DNA of 64,000 nucleotides from Acetivibrio ethanolgignens (GCF_001461035.1 NZ_LNAM01000002.1:1-64000), one strand, 5' to 3'; shown: positions 44,635-54,012, counted from the first letter of the stretch. The notes: generated by a model from the sequence alone, not told the origin. Numbers and translations: made by a program.

Positions 44635-45218
44635 CCGCCCACCAGGCAGAGCATTTCCTCGTATTTGCAGCCGGGATGAAATACCCGGTTGATTGCCCCT
44701 AAGAGGAAGTGGGTCAGGCAGGTCTCCACATAATCGCTCTGCTCTGCACCCAGGAAATGGTGCAGGCAGCCCCGAATCCGTGGGACTTTATCCCAGACAA
44801 GGGAAGCCAGGCAGTCCTGAATGGGGTGGTAGCGGTTTTCATTGGCGATAATCGCCAGGGCGTCCTCAATTTTCGGGTTGCTGGTAATCCCATAGTTTTC
44901 TTCAAAATACAGCCGCAGGTATTTCATATCCGTGTCCGTCAGGGCGGCAGTCATCCGGCGCCAGCCCAGATCCCGTACAATGTCCACCCGCTCTGTCAGC
45001 AGGTTCAGCCGGATTACGCCCCTTAACATGGAGTCTGCCCGGAACACGATCATGCAGTTGCCGATGGTGTTGGCGGTCTGCCCCTTTTGGGTGGTAGCCA
45101 GGTGTTCCCTGATCTCATCTGCCATCGGTGCCGGTGGGAAGAAGTTCCCTGCCCCGGTCATGGACTGGACTTCGGTTCCGGTCTGTGCTTCGCCGATACT
45201 CGGATATTCTCCGTTCAA
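44635..45218 (-). pseudogene. 5' part of vapE-like gene cut by IS607
   Basis: About 195 codons of the N-terminal half (MNGEYPSIGEAQTGTEVQS... WDKVPRIRGCLHHFLG... CKYEEMLCLVGG). The intact protein would have its P-loop exactly at the junction, so the insertion destroys it. It overlaps the CHC2 primase end by 104 bp; the two may be translated in series. Confidence 0.82.
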
Positions 45219-45774
45219 GCCCCGTCACCTCCTTTCCCTGGGCGAAAGCAAGCTCCGCCCGTTCTTCTTCGGTGCCGGACAGGTAGCTATCCAGCAGGTA
45301 TTCCACATAGTCCTGATTCTGCAATGCCTCCACAAACAGCGGGTGCCAGTTTTCTTCTGGTGTCCTGCGCGCATACAGGCTGCGCCAGTCTTTCATCAAG
45401 TGCAGGTAGTCTGCATACACCCGGAAAAAGCGCTGCTCTGCCTGATATTGTTTCAGCTTTTCAGAAATTTTTGGCTTGACCGGACGGGGAGAAGCCCGTC
45501 CCTGCCCGTCATAGTGGATTCCAAAGTCTGCCGCCAGCCGCTTTGCCGCTTCCTTTGCGTCCAGACCATGCAGACGGGATGCGAAATCAATCACATCCCC
45601 GTCTGCCTGGCAGGCAAAGCAATGGAACCGCTTGTCCACTTTCATGCTGGGGTGCTTATCTTCGTGAAAAGGGCAAAGGCACATCCCATTCCGGTTTACC
45701 CGGATTCCATAATACTCAGCAGCCTGCCTTGTGGTCACAGACTGCTTGACTGCTTCAAATAATGTCATACGCAT
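45115..45774 (-). CDS. CHC2 zinc-finger primase-like protein
   Basis: 219 residues. CHC2-type finger CLCPFHEDKHPSMKVDKRFHCFAC (about residues 33-56) with GDVIDFASRL after, as in DnaG N-termini. No TOPRIM domain follows; instead there is a helical, Arg-rich C-terminal half. It probably works with VapE in element replication. It starts 12 bp after the relaxase stop... on the other side, its stop overlaps vapE. Confidence 0.87.
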   Translation of the reverse strand: MRMTLFEAVKQSVTTRQAAEYYGIRVNRNGMCLCPFHEDKHPSMKVDKRFHCFACQADGDVIDFASRLHGLDAKEAAKRLAADFGIHYDGQGRASPRPVKPKISEKLKQYQAEQRFFRVYADYLHLMKDWRSLYARRTPEENWHPLFVEALQNQDYVEYLLDSYLSGTEEERAELAFAQGKEVTGLERRISEYRRSTDRNRSPVHDRGRELLPTGTDGR

Positions 45775-45786
45775 CCCTCCATTCCG

Positions 45787-47127
45787 TCAAAGCTCTGTTT
45801 CCTGGCTTCTTGCGTTCTGCCTTGCCTGTTTCCTTGCGGCGTTTTCCTGGTCGACTTTCCTCTGGTTCCGTTTGAGTTTTTCCAAAATAGTTTCCCTTGC
45901 CTGTTCCTTAACCTGCTGTTTTCCGGCATTTCTCATATCTGGCTGCATGAGTTTCTGCTGAATCCGGTGCAGTACAGTTTTCATGGCATTGCCGATTTTA
46001 CCCATAACAGAATCCAGATATTTCACCGCAAATTCACGCTGCTTTAACGGCGCTTTCCGTTCCAGGGAGAGCAGCCACCGTTTCGTTTCATCCACCAGAC
46101 GCATATCTTCTTGATGGGTTTCGATGCGGACAGTATCGGTCACGACTTCTACCGCCTTGTCATAGGCAATGTCCGAAACATCATCAATGAGCTGTTCTAC
46201 ATCCTCCAGTTTGAGCGTGAGTTTTTCCAGCTTTTCCCCCTGCATTGCAATCTCTTTTGCATTTTCACTGAGAGCCTGATTCTGGTGCAGGATTGCCCCA
46301 AGCTGCTCGGAAATCACGGTCTGCTGCTGTTCAATGATTTCGCCCTGGGCAGCCATCCGTTCCTTTTGTTTTGCAAGAATAAAGTCCTGCTTCTCCAGAT
46401 ATTTCCGTCCCCCGTACTCCGGTTCTTCCTCCAGGTGCAAGCCATGCTTTTTCGCCACTTCAAAGAGAAGCACCCGGCAGGCGGAATCAAAAACCATCTT
46501 CCGGTTGTTGTATCGGCTGGGCTTTTTCTCCGGCTCCGGCAGTTCAAATCCCAACGCCTCCAGTGCCTTTTCCTGCTGTGGGAAAAGCTCCCCATATTTG
46601 TTCTCACAATCGAATACATGACGTTCATGGATGTGAGGTGTCGATTCATCCAGATGGAGCGCCCAGTCCAGCGTGTGGATATGGGAACCGAAGCGCCGGT
46701 TCAGCTCTGCTATAAATTCTGTAACTACTTGCAAAAGCACTTCCGGGGAAACGTATTCCTCCATATTTCCAATCTGGTAAACTGTTTCTTCCGGGCAGGT
46801 CTTTTTGTTCATCCGGATTTCTTCAATGGAGCGGTTACGTTCGGTATGCCTGGTTTGAGCATTCCGGGCATTTTGCCCCTCCACAAATGGGCTGTATTTC
46901 TGGACATAATAAAGCTGCTCCACTTCTTCAAAGGTAGCAGCTAACTCCGGTTCTTCCTCTCGGTCTGCAAACGTGCGGTAGCCGTTGAAGCAGTCCCAGT
47001 AAATATTTTGTTTGGCTCGTTCTGTGTCGATATGGTCACTGTTTTCCACATCGAAGCGGCGGTCATTGTGCTTTGGATTATAGGTTCCGTTTTTCCCGGC
47101 TCGCCCGTTGTGGCGTGTCAGTTTCAA
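45787..47127 (-). CDS. MobV (Pre/Mob) relaxase
   Basis: 446 residues. The TTG at 47,127 is chosen because a GGAGG site lies 10 bp before it (KLTRHNGRAGKNG). Motif HNDR near residue 22 and LDESTPHIHERHVF (about residue 155) with the two His are typical of MobV plasmid recombination enzymes. The C-terminal third is coiled coil. It should nick the inverted repeat at 47,224-47,245. Confidence 0.9.
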   Translation of the reverse strand: MKLTRHNGRAGKNGTYNPKHNDRRFDVENSDHIDTERAKQNIYWDCFNGYRTFADREEEPELAATFEEVEQLYYVQKYSPFVEGQNARNAQTRHTERNRSIEEIRMNKKTCPEETVYQIGNMEEYVSPEVLLQVVTEFIAELNRRFGSHIHTLDWALHLDESTPHIHERHVFDCENKYGELFPQQEKALEALGFELPEPEKKPSRYNNRKMVFDSACRVLLFEVAKKHGLHLEEEPEYGGRKYLEKQDFILAKQKERMAAQGEIIEQQQTVISEQLGAILHQNQALSENAKEIAMQGEKLEKLTLKLEDVEQLIDDVSDIAYDKAVEVVTDTVRIETHQEDMRLVDETKRWLLSLERKAPLKQREFAVKYLDSVMGKIGNAMKTVLHRIQQKLMQPDMRNAGKQQVKEQARETILEKLKRNQRKVDQENAARKQARQNARSQETEL

Positions 47128-47223
47128 ATAGCATTTTCCTCCATTTCTCAAGATTTCCCCCAGAGGGGATTCGGCAGCGAAGCTGCAAAAACCTGCGATT
47201 CTGCGACAGGTAATACTCAGTAT

Positions 47224-47245
47224 AAAGTGACGCAGGCATCACTTT
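47224..47245. other. MobV-type origin of transfer
   Basis: A 22-bp inverted repeat AAAGTGAC-GC / GC-ATCACTTT, preceded by TAT, resembles the recombination site RSA of pMV158-type plasmids (TATAAAGT... with ACTTTA arm). It lies 97 bp upstream of the MobV gene, the usual place. The rest of the 470-bp gap (47,128-47,601) contains scattered short repeats but no gene that I can support. Confidence 0.65.
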
Positions 47246-47601
47246 TCCTGGGCAAAGGCTGCGCCCTTGACCTGCCAAGGCGTTTCACCCTTGACCCGAT
47301 GGGGACTGCCATCCCTCAACCCAGCACAAAGGGTTGCACCCTCTGTACTCCCGCCCGGCAAAAGCCGCACCCTATCAAAGTAAGGGTGCCAGCTTTCCCC
47401 GGTGTAGTGCCGGTCTGAACATCCTGCGCTACAATCCCTGCGGCATGGTGCCATCAAAAAGGATGATTGACAGCCGTCTGCCGGGTCTTGTAACGCACAA
47501 AACGCTGTTTCCGGCGTTCCCTAACCGTTGATACCTCTGCCCGGAAACGAAAGCAAAACAGCGTGTCCAGACCCGTCTTTTTCAGCGAAAACGCCCCGAA
47601 A

Positions 47602-47907
47602 TCATGCGGCTTCTTCCTCCCTTGACAGAACCTGAAAGCCATGCTCTTTCGCATAGGCTCTGGCAGCTTCCTTGCGTTCCTCACTGTAAGGCGGGAGGAA
47701 CCGGATAGAGATACGGGACTTGTCAATCTCATAGGTCACACTTCCGTCTGGAGTGCTGTGCTTCATCTGGCACAGGACAGGGTACTTCCGGCTAAACTCT
47801 GCCAGCCGCCGTTTTAGGCTGGCATTATAGGTGTAGATCGTGGCGGTTGCCTCCGCCTCATTAAAATTCAGAATGGTTTCTTTTTCGTATTTAGACCGCT
47901 TCGTCAT
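47602..47907 (-). CDS. Uncharacterized mobilizable-element protein
   Basis: 101 residues from ATG 47,907 (GAGGAGG site). Hydrophilic with a KRSKYEKETILNFNEAEATATIYTYN start and ISIRFLPPYSEERKEAARAYAKEHGF end. Members occur in similar serine-recombinase elements; the function is unknown. It overlaps the end of the 97-residue gene by 17 bp. Confidence 0.7.
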   Translation of the reverse strand: MTKRSKYEKETILNFNEAEATATIYTYNASLKRRLAEFSRKYPVLCQMKHSTPDGSVTYEIDKSRISIRFLPPYSEERKEAARAYAKEHGFQVLSREEEAA

Positions 47908-48184
47908 ACATATCCTCCTCATAGTCGGTGCCTGCCTCTACCAAATGCAGATACTGCTTCGCCTGCTGATAACGCTCCATCTCCGAACGCAGACAGCGGT
48001 AAAAGCAGGGATAGCACTGTTCCATTTCTTCCGTGTCAATCTTCCTTGCCAGCGCCAGCATCCGGTGCTTCCTTTCCGGGTCAACCGTCAGGGCAGTGAC
48101 CCACTTTAACCTTGTCACGGTGTTACAGTGATTCGGGCAGGCGTAATCATACAAAGCCTGCTTTTCTTCCATACTCAATCTCAT
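47891..48184 (-). CDS. Uncharacterized Cys-containing element protein
   Basis: 97 residues with an AAGGAGG site and ATG. Pairs of Cys (YACPNHCNTVTRLKW and EQCYPCFYRCLRSE) could bind metal. It forms a short unit with the 101-residue gene. Function unknown. Confidence 0.7.
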   Translation of the reverse strand: MRLSMEEKQALYDYACPNHCNTVTRLKWVTALTVDPERKHRMLALARKIDTEEMEQCYPCFYRCLRSEMERYQQAKQYLHLVEAGTDYEEDMYDEAV

Positions 48185-48215
48185 AGCGTTTGAACCTCCT
48201 TAAAATAGATTGTTG

Positions 48216-48449
48216 TTAATGTGTGGTGGAGGGCACGTTGTCCGCCGCCGGGTTTCCTTTTGCCATCCAGTCAAAGAACGCTTTCTTACTGACCTTAATC
48301 AGCCGCCCGCTCCGAAATGCCGGGAAGCCCGGCGTGCGAACCAGCTCATAAGCGCTCGTCCTTGAAATTCCCATAATCCGGCGGACATCGTCCACATCCA
48401 GAACCAATGGGAGATCATCATAGTTTTTCAGTTTCTTCTTATCATTCAT
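48216..48449 (-). CDS. Excisionase-like helix-turn-helix protein
   Basis: 77 residues from ATG 48,449 (GGAGG site). LVLDVDDVRRIMGISRTSAYELVR is the HTH_17/AlpA-like excisionase motif, and the wing (PAFRSGRLIKVSKKAFFDWM) follows. It probably controls or assists excision of the element by the serine recombinase. Confidence 0.85.
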   Translation of the reverse strand: MNDKKKLKNYDDLPLVLDVDDVRRIMGISRTSAYELVRTPGFPAFRSGRLIKVSKKAFFDWMAKGNPAADNVPSTTH

Positions 48450-48676
48450 TTTGTTTTCCTCCAATGTGAGTTTTACTGGGATTGTTTTGCCGTTCTACCC
48501 ATCCCGTTTCCATCATGCTGCCTTGCCTGGCATACATAAGTCACCGTTTTTCGGTGCGCTCGCACTCTTTTATGGAGAGTGGTCATGGCGGTTTATCTCG
48601 GTCTGGACGGTCATGCACTTGTCAATGTGCTGCGTGATACGGAATTACCACTTGACAAAAAATTATCGCACTTGTT

Positions 48677-48705
48677 TTGACAAATCAATACTTCTATGGT
48701 ACTAT
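48677..48705 (+). promoter_or_regulatory. Promoter of the DUF6076 gene
   Basis: TTGACA (48,677-48,682), 17-bp spacer, TACTAT (48,700-48,705). A further TTGACA lies 25 bp upstream at 48,652. This is a strong sigma-A promoter in the 300-bp gap between the excisionase and the plus-strand gene. Confidence 0.75.
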
Positions 48706-48763
48706 AGATGTAACAGATTGAACCGAATTATATAATTACCATAAACCATTCAGGAGGCTTCAG

Positions 48764-49807
48764 ATGGATTTTGAATTTGTGAGGCATGAACCGGTATATG
48801 ACCGGATGATTTTTGTCCTAACGCTGGACAGGCAGAAGATGAAAGAGCGGATTCTGGTCGGGGAAGAACAGGAAATCCGCTTCCGGCTCCAGGGAGACGG
48901 GGAAGCGGACGTCCTTTGCGATGTGACCCGCCCCCTCGGTAGCCTCCTTGCGGAATTTGAACATGACCCGGACAGGGAGTGGAACTTAAACGGGCTTTCC
49001 CCTCTTAGGGAAGCCTTGCATACAAACCGCTGGAGCCAGCCTGCCCTGGAACAGAAAGCCGGGGACTTCCTGGCAAAAAAATATCTCACCGGCGATCCGG
49101 TGAGAATGTTTGCGGCGTTCCGTATCTGGAACGGATATTTGCAGGCAAGGCTCCCACGGGAAAGGGAGGAAGCCTGTGAACGGTTTATGAAAAAAATGGG
49201 TTCCCTGACGGCTGTTTTCATGGGCGACCCTGTTTTGAAATTTGACCCGGACAACGGAAAGCCAAGACTGCTTGAACTGTCCCACCGGATTTACGGCATG
49301 ATACCGGCAGAAGATACCCGGCTTGACCTCTGGTATCCGGATTCCCGGAGGGATATGGAATGTGTCGCTGCCTATGCGTCCTTTTATCCTCTGATTACTT
49401 ATTACTTAAACCGCCTGAACGACTGGGGGCTGTGCTTCCGGAAATGCAAAATCTGCGGCAAAGTGTTTCTTGCCCGCAGTCTGCGGTATGAACTTTGCAG
49501 TGAGAAATGCCGGAAGAAACAATCCCTCCAGAACAAGCGGGACTTCGATGAACGGGCAAGGGAAAACAACTATGACCTGCTCTATAAAAATGAGTGCCAG
49601 AGCTGGCGCAACCAGATCAACCGTGCAAAGAAGCTGCCGGATTTTCCCGCCGACAGGCTGGCAGCTATGCAGTCTGCCTTTGAAGCATTCAAAAAGGAAG
49701 CCCTGAAACGGAAACAGGAGGTAAAAACGGGAAAAGCCAGCCCCAAAAACTTTATGAACTGGCTTTATTCGCAACGCAATGTTATTATGGAATTGGCAGA
49801 ACGGTAA
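48764..49807 (+). CDS. DUF6076-like zinc-binding protein
   Basis: 347 residues with an AGGAGG site. The C-terminal third has a CKICGKVFLARSLRYELCSEKCRK zinc-ribbon pattern (about residues 227-250). The N-terminal two thirds are mixed. It is the only plus-strand gene of this part of the element and has its own strong promoter, so it may be a regulator or fitness gene. Family from memory (DUF6076), function unknown. Confidence 0.7.
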   Translation: MDFEFVRHEPVYDRMIFVLTLDRQKMKERILVGEEQEIRFRLQGDGEADVLCDVTRPLGSLLAEFEHDPDREWNLNGLSPLREALHTNRWSQPALEQKAGDFLAKKYLTGDPVRMFAAFRIWNGYLQARLPREREEACERFMKKMGSLTAVFMGDPVLKFDPDNGKPRLLELSHRIYGMIPAEDTRLDLWYPDSRRDMECVAAYASFYPLITYYLNRLNDWGLCFRKCKICGKVFLARSLRYELCSEKCRKKQSLQNKRDFDERARENNYDLLYKNECQSWRNQINRAKKLPDFPADRLAAMQSAFEAFKKEALKRKQEVKTGKASPKNFMNWLYSQRNVIMELAER

Positions 49808-49832
49808 GCCGGGGCTGCCCGGTGGCACTTTA

Positions 49833-50210
49833 TCAACAAAAAATCATTTCAGTACAGATGATTTCTTCTGCCCGGCTGCGGATGTTGTTCATGGACTGCA
49901 CCCATAAGAGCCAGTCCCGGCGCTTTAATTCTTCGGTGATTCCCTCCGCGGCTTTCATCTGCTCGGTGATTACCTCCAGCCGGTTCTGTGCCTGTTCGTT
50001 TAAGTCTGCAAGGTACGTCCAGAACCTGCCGGACAAAAGCAGGTCATTGTACAAGACCGGACGCCATTCTTTCAGATAATCCCGGTGCATCCGTCCCCAG
50101 CGTCCGATAGGACGGGATTCCTCCGGCAGCCGCAGGTCAGGGATATAGTAGTCACCGACCAGTATATAGTCAATGCCGTTCTCGGTGATTCGTTTCGGTA
50201 AATGTTCCAT
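49833..50210 (-). CDS. TnpV-like transposon protein
   Basis: 125 residues with an AGGAGG site. GIDYILVGDYYIPDLRLPEE and GRWGRMHRDYLKEWRP are the TnpV pattern found in Tn4451-like serine-recombinase elements. Function unknown. It is the last gene before the right attachment repeat. Confidence 0.8.
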   Translation of the reverse strand: MEHLPKRITENGIDYILVGDYYIPDLRLPEESRPIGRWGRMHRDYLKEWRPVLYNDLLLSGRFWTYLADLNEQAQNRLEVITEQMKAAEGITEELKRRDWLLWVQSMNNIRSRAEEIICTEMIFC

Positions 50211-50308
50211 AATCGACCTCCTGTATTCATTTTTCAGAATCCAGTTGATCGTGTCCCTGTTCGTGATAGATTCAAGGCAACTGAACTCTTCACGAAGTAT
50301 TATGGCAT

Positions 50309-50318
50309 ATCTTTGCCA
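50309..50318. repeat. Right attachment repeat of the first mobilizable element
   Basis: ATCTTTGCCA, identical to the left repeat, within traG. Confidence 0.82.
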
Positions 50319-51841
50319 AGCTCCTGATAATTCATGCTGTAGCTTTCCTGGGAACCCTTTGACTGTCCGGTGTTGTACATATCAATGGTCTCTTTTCCAA
50401 GAATTGCATTCAGGTCCTTTAAAGTCGTCTGCTCGGTACCACCAAGGAAAATCTGGGAATCCATATTGCCGATGATGGTATCTGCATTATCCTTATAGAT
50501 TGCCTTAAGCTGTGACTTTGCCTGTAATACCAGACATGCCGAGATTTCCCTGCTTCGGATGGTTGCCACCAGCTTTTCCAGATTCGGGATCTGCCCGATA
50601 TTGGCCGCCTCATCAATCAGGCACCTCACATGTACCGGAAGTCTTCCACCATAAACATCATCTGCTTTCTCACAAAGGAGATTGAACATCTGCGTATAAA
50701 TCATGGAAATTAGGAAATTGAAAGTGCCATCCGTATCCGACATAATCAGAAACAGGGCAGTCTTCTCATCTCCCAGAGTATCCAGTTCCAGTTCATCATA
50801 TGCTGTCAGATCCCTGAGTTCCTTGATATCAAAGGGTGCCAGTCTTGCACCACAGGAAACCAGAATGGACTTGGCTGTTTTTCCGGCTGCCAGCTTATAC
50901 TTGGCATACTGCCTTACTGCGAAATGGTCCGGGTTCTGCTCTGCAAGTTCCTCAAACATCAGATCCACCGGATTCTTGAACTCTTCATCATCCTCCCGGA
51001 CTTCCATTGCGTTGATCATTTCAAGCAGGGTAGAAAAATTCTGTTCCTCCTCCGGAGCCTCATAATGGATGTACCCAATCAATGCGGTGTAAAGCAGTGT
51101 TTCCGCTTTCAGCCAGAAATCATCTCCACCTTTGCTCTCCCCTTTTGTGTTGGCAATCAGTGTTGTTACCAGTTTCAGAATATCCTTCTCAGAATGGAGA
51201 TAGGCAAATGGATTATAATGCATTGATTTTGTAAAATTGATGGTATTAAACACCTTCATCCGGTACCCGTTCTTATACAGGGCATTTCCTACTTCATTGA
51301 CCAGACCACCCTTTGGATCAGTCACCACGTAGGATGAATGCATCTGCAAAAGATTTGGCTTGATAAAAAACCTCGTCTTACCGGAACCTGAACCACCAAC
51401 CACCAGAACATTCTTATTTCTGGCGTATTTCGGAATTTTCGGTCTGCTGCTCATGGTGATCCGCTCTGTCTGGGACAGAATTATATTGTTTGCAAACACC
51501 GGATCCTCAAAAGGCTCGATATCTGCATGCTTTCCCCATCTGGCAGAACCGTACTCCTCATTATGCCGGAACTTTTTTGCGTTTTTCCCTTTCAGATACA
51601 CTGCCAGCCTGAGCGCTGCACCACAGGCGATGCCTACCAGCAGGTCAGTCGGATAAAAACTTTGCAACGGATTGGAAAATGCCTTTGCAATCAGTCCATC
51701 CAGTACAATGCTCTGTACTTTCTCAGACGCATTGGCACCCACCGCCAGTCGCCACATCTCTCCCAGATTGGTAGCAGCCAGTCCCAGAACAATATAGGGA
51801 ATGTTCAGGATCAGCTGCTTTTTTATCTGTTTCATATTCAT
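50309..51841 (-). pseudogene. 5' part of split traG (VirD4 coupling protein)
   Basis: 511 codons. Two N-terminal membrane segments, Walker A VVGGSGSGKTRFF (about residue 145), and the Walker B CLIDEAANIGQIPN region (about 408). The frame runs on for three codons into the mobilizable element and stops (GKDMP). The last 76 codons of the gene lie at 35,601-35,828. A near-full-length protein could still be made but lacks the C-terminal end. Confidence 0.9.
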
Positions 51842-52368
51842 CGCACCTTCTCCTTCTTTTTCTCTGCCACTTTCCTTGGAATCGCTGCCACAATCTCCTT
51901 GAATTTCTTCAGTTTCTCAAGAACACTTGGGCGCTCCTTTGACCCCTTCTTCACCTGCTTATCTGCATAATCCTGCAAGATTTTTGTAATCACATCCATA
52001 TCCTTTGCTTTGAAGAATATGGTATATACCGGAGGATCCGCTTTCTTGTCCTTTACGACTGCGAAATCAACTCCATACTTTTTGGCGATCTTCTGAAAAT
52101 CCTTAAGCCCTTCATCAGCAAGCGGAATGGACGAGACTCCCTGGCCCTGACGAACCAGAGTCTTGATTGACTGCTTTCCTTTTGTCGGATGGATTTTTTC
52201 ACCCACTGCCTTCCCGACCGCCTTTGTTGGCTTTCCAACCACTGTACTTAATGCTTTCATAAACAATTTCAGCGTAGGTTTGGATACTCTGACAGCAATG
52301 CGGATGGACTTGTCCGCTGCCTCCTTACTTACTTCTTCATGTACCAGCTTTCTCACTTCCTTCCACAA
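51838..52368 (-). CDS. pcfB: PcfB-family (DUF3801) conjugation protein
   Basis: 176 residues: DEGLKDFQKIAKKYGVDFAVVKDKK and VYTIFFKAKDMDVITKIL form the DUF3801 core, and the N-terminal 60 residues are a basic helix. PcfB binds the coupling protein as part of the relaxosome adaptor. The start is close to the pseudogene stop and the end overlaps traG by 4 bp. Confidence 0.88.
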   Translation of the reverse strand: MWKEVRKLVHEEVSKEAADKSIRIAVRVSKPTLKLFMKALSTVVGKPTKAVGKAVGEKIHPTKGKQSIKTLVRQGQGVSSIPLADEGLKDFQKIAKKYGVDFAVVKDKKADPPVYTIFFKAKDMDVITKILQDYADKQVKKGSKERPSVLEKLKKFKEIVAAIPRKVAEKKKEKVR

Positions 52369-52370
52369 AT

Positions 52371-52717
52371 CTACTCTTCTTTTCTGCTCTTATCCACACC
52401 AAGGACTCCCCTCATGGTGGATGATGCCACGTGAAAGCGATTTGCAATCGCAATATCCGTAAGCACCGTTTCATTTACGGCGGCTCCACAAACCACAAGA
52501 ATTCTGGAACGTCTCAGCATATCCTCTGACATATCCAGATATCCTTATATTCATCCGCATTACTTACGTCAATTACCTCCGGCAATGACAGTAACGGACA
52601 GATCGGTGTGTAGCCTGCTTCATACAGTTTCCTGCAATATCTTTTTGCAGATCTTTTGGCTTTGGTTCGATCCGCGCTCCATGCAGATGTAACATAAGCC
52701 CATGGTTTGTTATTCAT
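52371..52717 (-). pseudogene. Frameshifted DUF4406/DUF7768-like gene
   Basis: The reading frame opens with MNNKPWAYVTSAWSADRTKA and then stops near 52,514 (KDIWICQRIC). In another frame the family sequence resumes: MSEDMLRRSRILVVCGAAVNE up to KSRKEE. A single-base change around 52,530 explains both. The protein belongs to a nucleoside 2-deoxyribosyltransferase-like family in conjugative elements. It looks inactive. Confidence 0.65.
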
Positions 52718-52726
52718 AGAAACCTC

Positions 52727-53143
52727 CTATCCCAGCCTGTAGCTCTGGATCCGGTACTGTCCGACTGCAAGCGTACAGATTCTGCTTCTAAGCTCTGACA
52801 TGACTGCACTGATATCACTCTCGTTAAGCCCCTGTAATCCATAATCCGATTTCATCACAAGATATCCGGCCGGCACATATGCCTCTCCGTCAATGAGCAG
52901 CTTCTTTCTTGTATCATAGACAAGAATATAATCCGTCTTCCCTATCATCTCGGAAGCACTGTTCTTTCCAAAGCCGTCCAGAATTGCCATTGCATCTTCC
53001 ATCCCGATGAAATTCACCTGCTGCGATGCATCCACATAGATTGCCGACTGCTCCGGTGCCAGAATACTGACAATCTCTTCCAGATTTGCCGCTATCTTTT
53101 CCAAACGGCCCAAAATATATTCTGTATCATTCAATTTAACCAA
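52727..53143 (-). CDS. Uncharacterized conjugative-element protein
   Basis: 138 residues. N-terminal coiled helix (GRLEKIAANLEEIVSILAPEQ) and C-terminal mixed alpha/beta domain with DGEAYVPAGYLVM. It lies between RepA and a broken gene in the standard order of these elements. Function unknown. Confidence 0.7.
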   Translation of the reverse strand: MVKLNDTEYILGRLEKIAANLEEIVSILAPEQSAIYVDASQQVNFIGMEDAMAILDGFGKNSASEMIGKTDYILVYDTRKKLLIDGEAYVPAGYLVMKSDYGLQGLNESDISAVMSELRSRICTLAVGQYRIQSYRLG

Positions 53144-53154
53144 TCCCTCCTGGT

Positions 53155-54012
53155 CTATATTTTTCCTGTGGCCATATCATGATTAACTTCCGCACGATAA
53201 TAGCCGTCCATGGTAGCCGGTGCGTTATACAATGCAGCCAGCAGATACTGCTTAATACTGCGGACTTTCGTGGTATTCTCCCGGACACAGTCCATCACAT
53301 ACTCAATATGTCCCATGTTTAACTTCATGAATCTTCCCTTTACCACATTGGCCGGTTTGTCATCTCCGGCAATTCGGATCATCTTTCTTCTGGAACACAA
53401 AATGTCCAGCATAAGCTCCAGAATGCCTTCAATCATATCGGAATCATAAGGATACCTGCTCTTTAAGACTGATATTTCCAGCTGTTCCCTAAGGTAAGCT
53501 TCATATCCCATCCGCTCCTCATCCCCGGATAGGATAGGATAAGTATCACTATATTCAGTATTATTGTTATTAGTATTATTAGGCTGTAGATTATACAGGT
53601 CCTGACCTGTAACTTTTACAGTACCAGACCTGTAATCTTTACAGGCCTTGACCTGTAAATTCTGCTGGTCTAAGAAATTCTTCACATAGATCAGTGCCGG
53701 CTTTCCCAGTCCCTGCTTAATGCGCTCTATCAGCCCAAACTCTTCCAACTCCGAAAGATACTTGATTGCTGATTTTTCGGAACAGTTCATAGCTTCCCGG
53801 ATGGAAGTCAGAGTGAAAATGATATATACCCGCCCCTCCTCATCAATCCAGCCATTATCCCTGGAAAGTGATACACGGTCCAGTAGCAGTCCGTACAATA
53901 CCTTTCCTTCCGTGGATATTCCCTGAAACCTTGCATCAGTAAAAAGGACCTTTGGTATCCGGTAAAAAGCAAACTGCTGGGACTGATCTTCATAAAAGTA
54001 ATCAAATCCCAT
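53155..54012 (-). CDS. repA: RepA_N-family replication initiator
   Basis: 285 residues. FYRIPKVLFTDARFQGISTEGKVLYGLLLDRVSLSRDNGWIDEEGRVYI is the RepA_N opening (residues about 16-66); a winged helix follows (SEKSAIKYLSELEEFGLIERI). The C-terminal part is helical. It should let the excised element replicate as a circle. It is of the same family as the gene at 60,517. Confidence 0.9.
   Translation of the reverse strand: MGFDYFYEDQSQQFAFYRIPKVLFTDARFQGISTEGKVLYGLLLDRVSLSRDNGWIDEEGRVYIIFTLTSIREAMNCSEKSAIKYLSELEEFGLIERIKQGLGKPALIYVKNFLDQQNLQVKACKDYRSGTVKVTGQDLYNLQPNNTNNNNTEYSDTYPILSGDEERMGYEAYLREQLEISVLKSRYPYDSDMIEGILELMLDILCSRRKMIRIAGDDKPANVVKGRFMKLNMGHIEYVMDCVRENTTKVRSIKQYLLAALYNAPATMDGYYRAEVNHDMATGKI

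Larger units (their letters stand above)
42571..44636 (-). mobile_element. IS607-family element in vapE
   Basis: 2,066 bp with tnpA and tnpB. Near-terminal inverted repeats of about 22 bp (AAAACTTATAAAAA at 42,572 and its complement at 44,597-44,619, one mismatch). It is inserted at a GG dinucleotide (CC at 42,569-42,570 and 44,635-44,636), typical of IS607 targets. AT content is much higher than in the host element. Removal restores GGNGQGAGKST in vapE. Confidence 0.87.
35829..50318. mobile_element. Integrative mobilizable element inserted in traG
   Basis: About 14.48 kb with 10-bp direct repeats at the ends. Contents: sigma/ABC cargo, a TnpX-like serine recombinase, iteron-like repeats, VapE, primase, MobV relaxase with origin-of-transfer repeat, excisionase-like HTH, DUF6076 protein and TnpV. 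Its loss restores traG exactly. As I recall, mobilizable elements of Gram-positive bacteria use serine integrases to target conjugation genes such as traG and maff2. GC content is higher in the recombinase/mobilization genes than in the cargo and IS607 insert. Confidence 0.9.

Noticed and set aside
46111-46944. 277-codon plus-strand frame antisense to the MobV gene
   Set aside because: Antisense to a well-supported relaxase; composition is that of a mirror frame.
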